This document shows positions 45,400 through 58,323 of a DNA stretch of 64,000 nt, in pieces. Location of the stretch: positions 17,065,548 through 17,129,547 of the forward strand of contig OZ038321.1 in the NCBI GenBank assembly GCA_964035795.1. The letters run 5' to 3'. The translations under genes and the position numbers were made by a program. Under the pieces are notes generated by a model. It did no database searches. It worked only from the letters and a program-made list of their open reading frames with translations, and was not told the DNA's origin. Source of the stretch: Pterobdella sp. o SKG-2022 (taxonomy: Eukaryota > Annelida > Clitellata > Hirudinida > Piscicolidae). Numbering within the stretch: the first letter of the stretch is position 1; every line of letters begins with the position of its first letter.

Positions 45400-48300
45400 G
45401 GATGCAATTGAAGTGACTAAAAACTAGAACTATCATAATGAATAAAAAAAAACTAATTAAAAATAGTTTCGAGCACTTTTTAAATAAATTAAAACACTAA
45501 AACATTGATGAATAAAAAGTTATAAAATGAGAAACTAGACAAAAATCAATTTAGGTGAGTTATCAAATGAAAGAGAATTATACGAAAGAATCGAAGACTA
45601 CGCTAGATAGTATATATAACGAAAAAAAGTTCTTATTCAGAAAGTTTAATACAATAAATAGCGATAGTGAAAGTAAAAAAATTATGGCAAGTATTATGGT
45701 AATAATGATAGTATAATAACGTTAGACAGTTAATCTGGTGAAAATCATGCTGAAACAAAAAATAAACTAGTAGATGCAAAAAATAGAAAAACATGCGATT
45801 TGGAAAATTTTAATATAAAGAAAGATCCAAAAAACATTAAAGTTCTTATAATGATTGAATACATCCAATTATGCTAATGGAAAAGTTCACTCAGCGAAAT
45901 GACGCCAAGGTTACTCACATTGTTTCCCGCTGATGGGCAAGAGACGCACCTCACAGCGGGTGACCAGACTAAAGTCGACGAACCCAGTACTTAGTTCTTC
46001 TCACTTTGAACTAATAATCAAAACACGCTTTCAATCATTTTTAGAACTTTGGTTTTCTGAAGCAAAATAAAGAAACAAATTGACTAGAATAAATTTTCAA
46101 AAAGTTGTTCCATGCCACTAGTTTACAATCGAAAAACCATTTCTTAGCAACACCAATGGTTTTCTCATTACATGGTGCATTATATGGCTGAAAGTTAACA
46201 ACAAAGATACCGCAATAAGCAATATAGATACAGAAAAATTAGTTAATCAAAAGATATGTCTACCAAAAAATAAAAAACAACGACTTAAAAAATAGAACTT
46301 ACTAAAACAAGGGTCTAAGCAGACGCAAAAGAGAACGATAAAAAAAGTTCTTGATGAAACTTTCATAAATCAACTGAGCATGACCGATAACATTCAAGTT
46401 AGTATTAATAGTGATTGTTGTTGGATGCCAGCTACCAAAGTCTTCTTTTCAACGCTACCCTTGGAGCAAGTATCTAACAAATCTTGTAGCTTTGAGATTA
46501 TATGTTTTTTAGTGAAAGGTAGAATGATAGGTGTTGTTTTCCATTGTTCCATTACAGTTAACCAAAGACTTTTAAAGAGGTATACACCTGATAGATGGGT
46601 TAAGGATTAGGGTTCTATAACTAGACAAGAGAAACGTGTAGCTAGTAAGTTAGGTTATGCGAAAATAGTGGAAGAGGTTAATAATGATGTTAATAATGTC
46701 AAAATAAAAGTTAACTAATTAAAAAATAAATTATAAAAATTTTTAAAGTTAAAAACATTAAGATGAATGATAGAGAAGCCGAATGAAACTAAGCCAAGCT
46801 CAAACACTCAAAACGTGTTGGAGTTTAAAAAACAAAGCAATAAAATATTATTTTGAAAAAACCAGCTCTGCTTTAACAAGTTTGGTACAAATTTAGAGTA
46901 GAAAAGAAGAACATTACTAAAAGTGATAGGCATAAAACGATTAATAGCCATCGAGACATTATCTTATACCACAAATTTATTATTTACTACCACCATATAC
47001 ACCTCGCTTCAGCTTCTAAAGTTCTATCAAGAATTATTTGCATACCATTTTCAACTATTGTGAACAAGAAGCAAATTGGTGTTACTTAAAAATGAAATTA
47101 TAAAATACATAAAGTTTAAATTTCAAAACAATTCTTAATTGTGAAGGAAATTGAGGTTAAATAAATTGAAAGCGCAATCAACGAAAACAGCCTGCTATAG
47201 GAAGTACTGTTCAAACAAAATCGTAACAGATATAGTTGAAAATGATATGAGATTTGAAAAAAAAACATAAAGTTTTGGATGATGCTGATATACAAAAAAA
47301 AAAGAGAAATATAATAGTGGACAGCCATAGATAATTCAGCATTGACGAAACAATGTGTTCAAAAGTATAAAATAAAAAAATAGAATTTTATCTGATTCAT
47401 ATGAATTCGAAAATTTTTTATTAAAAATATCTTCTAGCAGAAAAACAATAGCAAAACGACAGCAACAAAAGATCGGTGAGAGAACCCACCTTCTCGTGTT
47501 ACTGGATCCAACAGACGTAGCGAAGAGATTCTCAATTACGTCAGCTTCCAAACACAGAGCATTTCGAGAATCTATCCATCAATGTTTACCACAAGTCACA
47601 AACAACTCGAAGCTACAGGTTTTTTGGCATTCTCTCGAAAGAGTGTCGGAAGAGACTTTAGAAGTTGGTGCTCAACAAAAAAAACAACAGCAACAAAAAG
47701 TGTTAATAATCATATGCAAACCATGGTATGCGTAAAGACATTTAAATACCTTCTTCTGAACTGAGTATGTTTTCACCACGTTGAGTGTCTTGAAGTCATC
47801 CCCTTTACTCTCTCTCATTAATTCTTTGCTCTATTCATGTTGAAGTGTGCTCTTCCATAGTTTTACTGGAAACATCATTCTATCATTTTTTTATTGATAA
47901 TGTTTTAACTTAAACAGGAAAAGTCATTAGAAACAATATTAAAAAATATTAATGGGATCGAATGCTTTTCCAAATCAATGTAAAAACAAGACTTAAGTAG
48001 AATTTTTTAAAATATTTGTAATGACACATGGACTCGTAATGAAAAACAAATAACTTAATGATAGAATATGTGCTAAGATGAAGATCAAGAGCTTAATAAA
48101 GTGTATAGTAAAGATTAGAAGAAAGAAAAAAATAGAAAGGATAAAACAGAACATGATATTATAAGATAAAAAAAGACAATATATCAAATCCAACAAGAAA
48201 AATTTAAACAAAATTATTGAAAATTTTTTATGAAAATTTCAATTTAAAACTAAAAAGAACAAACAAATGAAGTGTGAAAAATCGATAAATTGTATAGTGC

Positions 48301-49200
48301 AGGAAAAAATATGTTAAATTTTATAAAAAAATTAACTTCATTTATATGAATGAAATTGAAAAAATATGATTTCAATAAAAATGATGAAATTGAGATTTTG
48401 AACACAAAAAATGCTAGTAAAAATGTATTTAGGTTGAAACACATAAAGCAGTTAACGAGATAATAATAGAAAAACAGAATAAATATGGGAATCAGATGAA
48501 ACACTGTTCTTGAAATTACAAGAAATCTGGGAGATAAGGTAGAAATTGATCATGGTAGGGAAAAAAATGATGGGGAAAATGAAAAATTGGAAAAAATAAA
48601 CAAAATTATTAAAACCCATCACCAAGAGCTGCTAAGTTTTAAAAAAATAGAAAAAAAGAAGCATGGTGTAAAAATAGTCATTAATGATGGTTTAATGTTA
48701 CTAGCAGGTAATAAGAAAATGTAAATTTGTAATGAATTAAATATAAAAGATAATAGAAAAAAAAAATATGTGGTAGGCAAAAATATATTTTTTGATGGAT
48801 AATAAAAAAAGTTGAATGAAGATGGCACACGTTTGATGACTCTGAAAATGAAATAACGGCAAAGGCAATTATAGAAACACTTAGAAAAAAGACCACAAAA
48901 CTAAATTTACAAAACAATGCTCACCAGTTGTCAATTTATGGTACAAAAATACTCAATTTTTAAGAAAAAAAGATACTTCAGCTGATTATTCCGCACAAAT
49001 ATATGATACAGAGATTCAATGTTTGATGCATTTCAATGATATGATGATATTGAAATCATGGACAAAATAGAAGCGACTATTAGAAACATGATCGCTTTGA
49101 AAATTGAAAAATCGAGTTTTGAAGTGAGCAAATCGAAATTAAAAATATCAACAAAAGCGTGAAAAATTGTGAAATGAGTGGCAAAAAAAATAAAAAAATT
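45400..49200 (+). pseudogene. A-rich tract that looks like decayed coding sequence, family unknown
   Basis: The + strand is strikingly A-rich and T-poor. Several + frames read as charged, protein-like segments broken by stops: FINQLSMTDNIQVSINSDCC (46362-46610 area), LLDPTDVAKRFSITSASKHR (47496-47735), and KIEKKKHGVKIVINDGLMLL with KKKYVVGKNIFFDG (48640-48800). The many Phe/Leu-rich open frames on the - strand are mirror shadows of this skew. I do not recognise the family. An old transposable-element protein is the likeliest source, given the neighbourhood; no terminal repeats were found. Confidence 0.35.
45926..45960. repeat. GC-rich 7-bp inverted repeat
   Basis: CCCGCTG and CAGCGGG face each other across 21 bases, inside an island (about 45900-45995) much richer in GC than its surroundings. 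Function unknown; possibly part of an unrecognised mobile element. Confidence 0.4.
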
Positions 49201-50957
49201 ATAAAAAATAATTATTCAAATTTTTGCTTCAATAAAGCTTGTTTTGAAAATTACCAGTTGAAGTAAAAATATTGTTAAAAATAGTGTACTCGACTGCAGC
49301 TTTTTTAGTGTGCTCAAACTTGAGTTAAAATTTTTGACAAAAAATATATAAAAAATTTTTTTGTTAGCGTAAGAATTAAGAAATTGTTTGTAAGTTATTG
49401 ATATTTTCCAGATATCTTATTTTTCGTTATGCCGAACATTCTCAACTAAAATAATATTTTAAACAGAAATGTTAATTTAGAAACTTACTTTCACTTTCGA
49501 AAAAAGTTTTTTAATTATTATTATTAAGATTTTCTATATATTCCAAATAAATTTCATCTATACAAATAAAATTTGCTTGAAAAATCTTTGAGAAAAATAA
49601 TTTTAAAAATGACTTTTCGGAAATTAACAACTGAAAAAACTTCTTTAAAAAAAAATAAAATATAAAAATCTTAAATATTGAAAAACATTTTTTTGGCTAC
49701 TTGACTATTATTCTTGTACGAAATCTATTCTTTTTTAAATGAATACCTTCATAACTTTTAGTCGTTGAAACTTTAATCCTGACATATTCAAAATTAAAGA
49801 CGCTGGAAATTTTTTGATTTACATCTACTCAAAAAACGTAAATTTTCTTCTATTAAAATAAAATTGAGCTTGGACATTTTTTTAAATTATTTGATCAAAA
49901 GCTAAAAACTCAAGTTTGCTGTCACTTGAAAGTTGCGCGCTCAATCGTATTTTCTTGTACCGTCCTGGGCTCCCTTGTCACGTCACGATTAATGAACGAC
50001 TATGGAGTGTTTCAGTAGTTGACTGGGTATATTATTTTTTCATAATCTTTTTTTTTGCTTAAGTCCTACCAAATCGCTACAAAATAGGGCCTTATTTGCT
50101 CTATAGGTATGTTTCTCAAGACGCTACTGCGGGCATACCAAAAAAAATTAAAATATATGAAGTATAGCGATATTTGTTGAGTTATTTACGCTACTTTTTT
50201 TTGAACACATGCCTGAAGACATTCCAGAATATATTAGAAAATAATTAATGCAAATATTATCAAATGACTACTCTGTGTTTACAAAAAGATTTTATTAGAG
50301 CAAATAAATGAGCTATTAAGTTCACAATGCTTCTACATTGTTTGAAGGATTGCAGTCTTCGGCGTTCTCATCCTCGCTTCTCTGGCTGCCCACTAATTTC
50401 TTCAATTTTTTTCACCATCAAGCATTATTCCAACGTCAATTTTGAAAAATCTGAAGTTTTTAAATTTTTTAAAAGTGTTAAAATTATCTCCATAAGGAAA
50501 ATTATGAATAATATATGAAATTTGGAAAGTGAACAAAGAATTCAAACAATCAATAAAAATTATTTAAAAAATCATATGAAATGTAATCTAGTAAAGAATT
50601 CTTTGTAAATTCAAAATATTCATTGTAATGTTAATATAGTAATTCTATTTTGTTCAATTCGTGCTTGCAGAAAACTGTGGCATGGTTGTTGGATAAAATC
50701 AATCCTAACAAAATAGTGATCCATAGAATTTTCTTCTTTAGGCTAGGAAAAATTTAAAACTTTGTGTATTTCGTTTCTATGTTGTTTTAGGCTAAAGTTA
50801 CATTATTCATTTCTCTAGCTGACTATAAGGATTCACTTACCGTTTCAAATTTTATGGTTTGATTTTCACAGTGATAGTTGGGTTTCGCAAGAGTGGGAAA
50901 GTTACAAAAAAACGATCTTTTATTTTCATTATTTTATAGGAGACTTACTAGTAAGTA
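49201..50957. other. No gene recognised
   Basis: AT-rich DNA. A GC-richer patch at about 49930-50005 and one at 50330-50400 stand out in composition, but I can assign neither. Confidence 0.4.
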
Positions 50958-51034
50958 ACCATTTGATCGCCCCTAACTGGGGTTTCGGTTGCGCAATTGA
51001 TTGGTTTCACAGGGTGCTACTCCATGTGGACCAT
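50958..51034 (-). mobile_element. SINE fragment (3' body only)
   Basis: The body matches the copy at 30977-31121 closely: TTGCGCAACCGAAACCCC and CACATGGAGTAGCACCCTGTG on the - strand. Lacks the tRNA-like head. Keeps a small CCCC/GGGG stem near its 3' end. Confidence 0.65.
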
Positions 51035-51469
51035 TATTACAGGTGAATGATGAATTAAAAACTGAACAGAAACAACAAGCAATGAGATGAAAGGTGCAAG
51101 AAAAAACAATGGTTAACCATAATAATCTTTTTATAAATGGTAGTTGTATAAGTGCGTAATAATGAAACAATGAGCTTTAAAAGTAACTGAATGAATAAAT
51201 TAATATTTAGATAATTATATTCATAAAACGGGGTAGTTTATGCGAAAGTTTTGATACAAAATTTAGTAATGAATAATTTTATGAGAATTATACCGGCAAT
51301 AAACACGGTTAAAATGCTAAATTAAAATGAACGTGTAATAAGCAAAGATGGACTACTATTAAACTAGTATATGAGAAAAGCAAATTATTGTACAGTTCGT
51401 TGGGATTAGTTGGGGTGATGAATTTTTGAGTCACGATGTTTCAGAGAGAAATTTTATTTGTCATGGTCT

Positions 51470-52215
51470 TTATCCTTCAGTTCTTACCGCGTTCACTCTC
51501 TTTCTCCAGTTTTCTCGATCTTTCATAATTCTCGATAGTTCATTTATACTTTCTGTTTCCGTATCTTTCAGTAAAACATCTACATATGTCATTTTTCTTC
51601 TTCCTCTGTTTCGCTTTCCTTTGGTTGATTGACAAAATACGAGTTTATGGGCGACTTTTTCAGGATTTTTGAAACAATGACCTGCTAGCATCATTCTTTG
51701 TTTAATTTTTGCTGTTACGTTGGGTAGGTCTTGGTATAGGTGGGTGTTAGTGGTGTGGTTTTTCCATGAAATGTTTAAGACCATGAGTAACAATTTTTTG
51801 TATGTTCCATCTATTTGTTTTTCAGGGTTTTTAATTAATGTCCATGTTTCAGCTCCGTAGAGAAACACTGGTTCCACCGTCGCCAAAAAAAGTTTTATTT
51901 TAAATTTTCTGACATTTTTGAAGTCTATAGCTTTTGACACGCTCACCAAACTAACGTTTTACACTCTGCTACGTCCTTTTCAGTACACTCCATCCATGCG
52001 CCGAGCTATTTGAAGTTTGTAGCTATTTTCAGTTCTTTTCCATCTTTTGCTTTCACTACGGCTTCGGGTTGAAGACTTGCATTTCCGTTTTTTTCGAGTT
52101 GCTGTACAAACCGACTTTTCTTGCTTCCTCTTCTAACCTTGCAAGAGCTTTTTGCGCTTTATCTATTTTTTTAGTGATTAAAGCAATGTCATGATCAAAG
52201 TCAAAGAGAATTGAA
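51470..52215 (-). mobile_element. LINE remnant of a second, YLGAWT-type clade
   Basis: The first frame reads DFDHDIALITKKIDKAQKAL and RKVGLYSNSKKTEMQVFN (end of the RT palm), then after breaks LATVEPVFLYGAETWTLIKN, MMLAGHCFKNPEKVAHKLVF, GKRNRGRRKMTYVDVLLKDT and a normal C-terminal stop at 51470. The Asp-Asp catalytic motif is altered (FDHD in place of YADD) and the 5' part is absent. The lineage is distinct from the LINE at 34553-38290. The 159-codon tail frame is the best-preserved piece. Confidence 0.85.
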
Positions 52216-55200
52216 TGTAGGAAATTAAAAAAAATTTTTCAGGTGTTCTTTCTGTAAAATTTAAAAAGCGGTAGGGACAAGGTTGAAATAAGCAAAATTA
52301 AGGAAAAAACTCAAAGGACAAAAAACCATTAAAGATGAAATTTTGATTTCACTTATTGGCTGTTTTTTCCAAATATTATTTTAGAAAACTTGAAAGGCTT
52401 ATTAATAAGGAGAATGATAAAATTGTTACATTTTCATTTCTATTCATAAAAAAAATAACTTTTCATTCTCCTAATGCTTTTTGTTCAGTTTTTATATTTT
52501 AGTTATTTTTTTATGTTTTGAAATTTTTTTGGTTCGTATATAAAAAATGTGTCATTAAAAATGTAGGGGTTGAATTTTTTGGCCCATCTATTTTATGTGG
52601 CTAAATTTTCACAATACCATATATACCTCTCATCATAAACAAAAATGAAAAATTTCAAAACTCAACATAAAAAAACTACACACTGTAAAAGAAACAGCAC
52701 ATCACCATACATATATATGAGCCAATAAAAAGTATATAATAATGAATAGAGAGAGGTTTGGGTTTGTTTGAAGCTTTGCAACCTGAAACGTTCTTAACCG
52801 TTAGTTTTCTTTGTGAATTTATACAATGTAAATTACTTCAACGATTGATCGTCATTGAACAATCCAAATAATTATGTTTTATAATTGCCTTAGGAGCTTC
52901 TAAAAAGAAATTGTAACTCGTACTTGTAAGAACAATCCATACTTTAATCAATAATTATTTATAATAATAATCTTATAATGATATTAATATTATAAGATTT
53001 TCATTATAGTGGTGTTTAGTCAAGTGAGTATCAAGATGCCAGTTTTTGGAAATAATTTCAAAATTTTTAAATCAAAAAAAGCTATTTCCAACTTTTTTCA
53101 ATTATAAGTTTCAGTTTAGTGTAGTTATCAGGTTTTATCTAGTATTATATATGTTAATTTAAATTTCAAAATATGATAAAATTGAATAATGGTATTCAAA
53201 TTTGTTAATGCACGAAGCTTCTCGCATTAACAAACTTTCGAGCTCTAGCATTGAATTTGATTTAATTATTTTTGGCCAACCTTCCAATCATATTTGATTA
53301 TAAAAAAAACTGAAAAAATTTTCTATGTGCAAATCGTTTTAAAAAGTTTTTTCAAAAATGCAATATTAAAAGATGAATTTTCTATTTAATTGATCTCACA
53401 ACTCTCATTCAAATAACGTTATAACGCTAGCAAAAATATTTTCCTAAAATAAAAGTCTTTGTAAAATTTTAAGGAAAAATTTCCAGTACTCCAAATTTAG
53501 AACGTTTCTATAGTTTCCATCATAGGAATTAGTTATTGTTTTTTTCTTATTAGATAAAAAAAAATTGTATATCTCAAAAGCAGTCTCGCAGGTTTTGGGA
53601 AATTTTAAAGCAATACTCGAAGTCTCCTTCACATTATGAGTATTTTTAGAATAATAAAACTAGTAATTATACTACATTGCTTTTTAAGTTAATCTAGCCC
53701 AAATGTTTTTATTACACGTTTAAAGTTAATAATTTAATCTTGAAAAGTAATCTCGTTTGTAATTACATTTATGCTTTGAGATCCCGGAGAGTAACAGACG
53801 CACTACTCAAATATCCTCTAAACAATTTTTAATTTAAAAAAACGCTGCATTTCCAGCGCAATCAAAGAAGAATTGTCAATTATTTGACTTTTTTCCTTCA
53901 TTTATTTGCTTATAATGACTAAGTAAAACCCAGATGTAATAATGACAGCTAAAAAATTTCTATTTCTTATAAAGCATTAAAAATTTATTTTAAAAGATAA
54001 GCAATACTAATAAATTGATTTTCATGTGTTAGAGATTTCAAGCACCATTCAAACACCCTCAATCTTCTCTTAAGCTGCGTAACGTTTTAAATATTTTTGC
54101 ATTTCATAGTCTACCTGTTGTCAATGCTTTCTTTTGCGTTTGTCCCATTTTCAGAGTTTGTCTTGGAAAACTCAGTTCTAATATATTAATTTTATTTATT
54201 TTTTAGAGACATCGTAAACATTTTTTTGATAATAGATTCTTTTAGAAATTTAAGTTTGAGAAAATCTTAATTCGAATTTGTTCATTGAAAACAAAAGCCA
54301 GAATTTTCGAAAAGTTCAGTTTTAACTTCAGTAATATATTTTGCTTGGAAACAAAAAAATTAAAAGTTAAGAATGACAGAAAATATTATTTAAAAGATTT
54401 ATTCGGCAGTTTCTAATGTCCATGAATTTATTAAAACCGGAAAATAAATGGCTTGGAATAAGTAATAAACTTTTAAATTAAATTTTTGTTTTTAAAGTTG
54501 AATAAAGAATTCATAAAAAATATATTTCGAGTAAATAAATTTTCAAGAAATGTTAATTTTCAGTTTAAATATAGAATTCAACATTAGTTGGAGTGGGGCA
54601 TTAGTTGAAGAGGAGCATTGGTTGGAAAAGGGCATTGGTTGGAGAGGGACATTGAATAAGTACGACAAGCCACTTCAGTGGAGTGATTTTAGGCAGCAGC
54701 GCTGAGCTAAAGCTATTTCAAATATTAATATAAAATAAGTTAGAAAAAGCTTCATGAACTAAATTTGAAGTTATTTTTCCACCTTTGTATTAACGTTAAA
54801 AGACATTAGTTAGTACGGCTTTTAAAGTGCAAAACGGAATTAAATTTGACAAAGAAATGAATAAGCCGTTTTACTTCTATTTATTTTCATTTTGGCCATA
54901 TTAAGTTTGACTTTTCAAGTGTAAAATTGGAAATTTGTATGTTCAAGAAATTTTTGCTAGTTTAGTTTGAAAATAGAAGTGGATATTAGAACAATAGTGA
55001 TGTTGATGATACAATTTCAATAAATCAATTGAATACTAATGAATGGGCGTTTGGTATTTTTGAAAAATTTTAAAAAATATAATTTTAAAATTGAAAACTA
55101 AATTGCTTTGGTGAACTAGAAACCCCATAAAAGCTTTGTCTAAAAATAGCTTGTATTTATTTAACTAATTTTTTTTCCAGGGAAATTTAAAAAAGAGAAT

Positions 55201-57124
55201 TTTGATATAAACGCTAAATTGTGTTGGAAATATTTTAATATTTTATCCTTTATAGAAATAATTTAAGCTTTTTTGCAGTTACTTATTTAGCATTTCATAA
55301 AGCAAACATGCGAATAATATTGAATGGGTACGACACGTCCATAACGTTGAATTTTATTTATTTTATGCCTATTTTATATGGAAATTCTTTGATTTCGCCA
55401 TAAATATTCGATCAATAATCTTAATTATCTGTTTTATTAACAGTAATCACGGTCCTATTTAAGATAGTGAGAGTTATCAGAGCGAGCTTTATATTTGTAA
55501 TACAAGTTAAATATTTCATTCTATTGAAAATATTTGATACAAACCTCATTTTTGCTGCTCATTGCTCGAATAAATATTAAAAATTTCTGATTTTATCTCA
55601 TAAATAACCCTCTCTTTATTTGACCGTCAAAACTGTCTTTTTAAAATGGGAGCATTTAATTTTGAAAGCTATATACACTTTTATAAATAGATTAAAGAGA
55701 GCAAACACACTTGAAGTTACTTCATTAAATACTTCAAGATCGAGAACCTATGTTGTATTTTACCATACGAGAACTTTAAATGCTGCGCTTACTTGGTGAT
55801 ATATTAAAAAAGTTTTTAAAAAATTGCCCAGAATTGACGGGAAATTTCGCAGGTACTCTTTTTAAGTCATTCAAGCTAATTTTTAAAAGTTGGCGGCTAA
55901 AATATCTATAAAATTTCATGAGTCATGTTTAAAAAACTATTTAATTCAAATGTTTTTACATATTTCAAGCTGATGAAAAAGTTTAAATCAAAATTCATAG
56001 ATTTAGAATATTTGAAATTGTTTGCTGTATAAGGTGATCAAAAAGCTATGAAAAAAGATTGATTCGAAATAAATTCAAAAATGTCATCCCAAATCCTCAA
56101 TTCACGTGCACGTTTAATTACCAAGGTTTAATTTTTAAATGAAAAATCCTAAGTTTATCCCATACACTACAAAGTATATCAATAACTCTCAAACTTTACT
56201 AGTCAGAACATTTTACAAATGAATTAAACATTTTTAACAAAGTGTTTTTGTCAGAGACCTGGTTGAAGAATCCCTATGCATAGTTGATGTTTTTAAAATT
56301 TTTAAATTAATATGCACTCACACCAAATTATTCCATATTATTTGTCAAGCTAAATCTTAAAATAACTACTTTTAAAGCATCATAAAATAAAGCTTTTCGC
56401 GTGTATACTTAATTTTATTCTTCACTAACTTATTATGATTAATGTTTTTGCATGAATTTTACTTAGTGTCGCAAACTTAATTTATTTGTAACACTCGTTC
56501 AAGCCGTTTTAGATTGCGTATCCAGTGTTTTATATTATGTGGTTCGAAACATTACGAAACTCCATAGGGATGAAATTGATTGAAATGTTGTGTATTATGC
56601 TCTTTTTATTGGCTCATGTTTTTATTCTGAACTATTTACAGACAAAAAGTTTAAATCACGAAATTTATTGTTTTCTTTTTATAGTAAACTTAAGTAGATA
56701 AACTAAGCTTATGATCTTATCAATTAGTTATGGTTTTCTATTACTTTCAAGTTAAGCCATTGATACAGTGATATTTCGCTTAGAAAGTTTTCAAGAAACA
56801 TAGCTTGTAATATTTGAATATTTTTTTTAAATAGACTTTGCTTTTGAAAATACTAAAATATTCATTAAAACTATATATTTCGTTTCACGTGGATTTCCAA
56901 CAGTCCACGATATTTTCAAGTTTTTCAGATAAAAATTTTTTAATCTAAGAATTTCTGTTTGCTATTTCAAAAAGAAAACTCATTTTAAAACAATATTTTC
57001 TTTGGTAAATTGAAAAAAATCCTTAGAAATAACACCCGATAATCGCTGATTTTCTAATGCTTAAAAAAGTGATTTTCATTCAGTTTTAATCGTTATGCTT
57101 TCTTTTCGGAGATTACAAAGGCTA
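52216..57124. other. Gene-free AT-rich stretch
   Basis: No exon recognised. Contains a short 17-bp tandem repeat and a CACGAAGCTTCTCG patch near 53212 that resembles the MITE-family end. Confidence 0.5.
54581..54648 (+). repeat. 17-bp tandem repeat, four units
   Basis: Units start at 54581, 54598, 54615 and 54632, with consensus GCATTGGTTGGAGAGGG; a partial unit follows. It is G-rich, unlike the flanks, with 2-5 differences between units. No coding meaning found. Confidence 0.85.
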
Positions 57125-57632
<508 letters not shown>

Positions 57633-58323
57633 AAACGTGGTTGAATTTTTTTCAATTACTCAAATACGAAAGGACAAGACTATAGTATGGGACGTAATGT
57701 GCTTGTGGTGACGCTTGAAAATTCTTCTTATAGAGCCGTCACAAGAGAAGTGCTGAAATAAACAGCTTCCTAAATAAAAACAGATTCATCAAATATGCGT
57801 TGATAGAAAATAATTAGATGAAAAAAGTAACTGTTAAATTTTGAAATAAGTTTTGTGTGTTTTGATGCCAATTATTCTTTTTATTAAGAGCTAAACTATA
57901 AAAAGAACTGAACTATAATTCTCGGTATATTTTATTAAAAAATTTACGTCATTGAAAAATTAATTGTTTTTTTGAGCATTAACTATATCCCAGAAACTCT
58001 TGAAGTAACAGAAGAAACTTACAGAATTAAATTGAGATTTCATTTTGCTTTTAAAACTTTCGAAATCTTGAAAAAATTAATGGACTTTCAAAAACCCAAT
58101 TTCAAAAGCCTTTCTTAGTTTCATTTATAAAATTTAATTATTCAACAGAAGGATAAATATAAATAGAAAGCTCAACAGCTTCTTACTGACCTTGTCATAA
58201 ATGTTCATATCATGACTTGTTTTTATCGAAAACTTTTTATTTCAAGAAGCCTCGATCAAAACTTGATTATCAATTCAATTTAAGAATTATCATTTGTAGT
58301 TATTAACACTAAACTATGAAAAA
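57633..58323. other. Upstream flank of the receptor gene
   Basis: AT-rich non-coding DNA with no defensible core-promoter element. The 5' leader of the receptor may start here or further upstream. Confidence 0.4.

Noticed and set aside
47116..48917. Several Phe/Leu/Ile-rich - strand frames that look like membrane proteins
   Set aside because: Composition shadows of an A-rich + strand; no start context, no family motif, and + frames look more protein-like.
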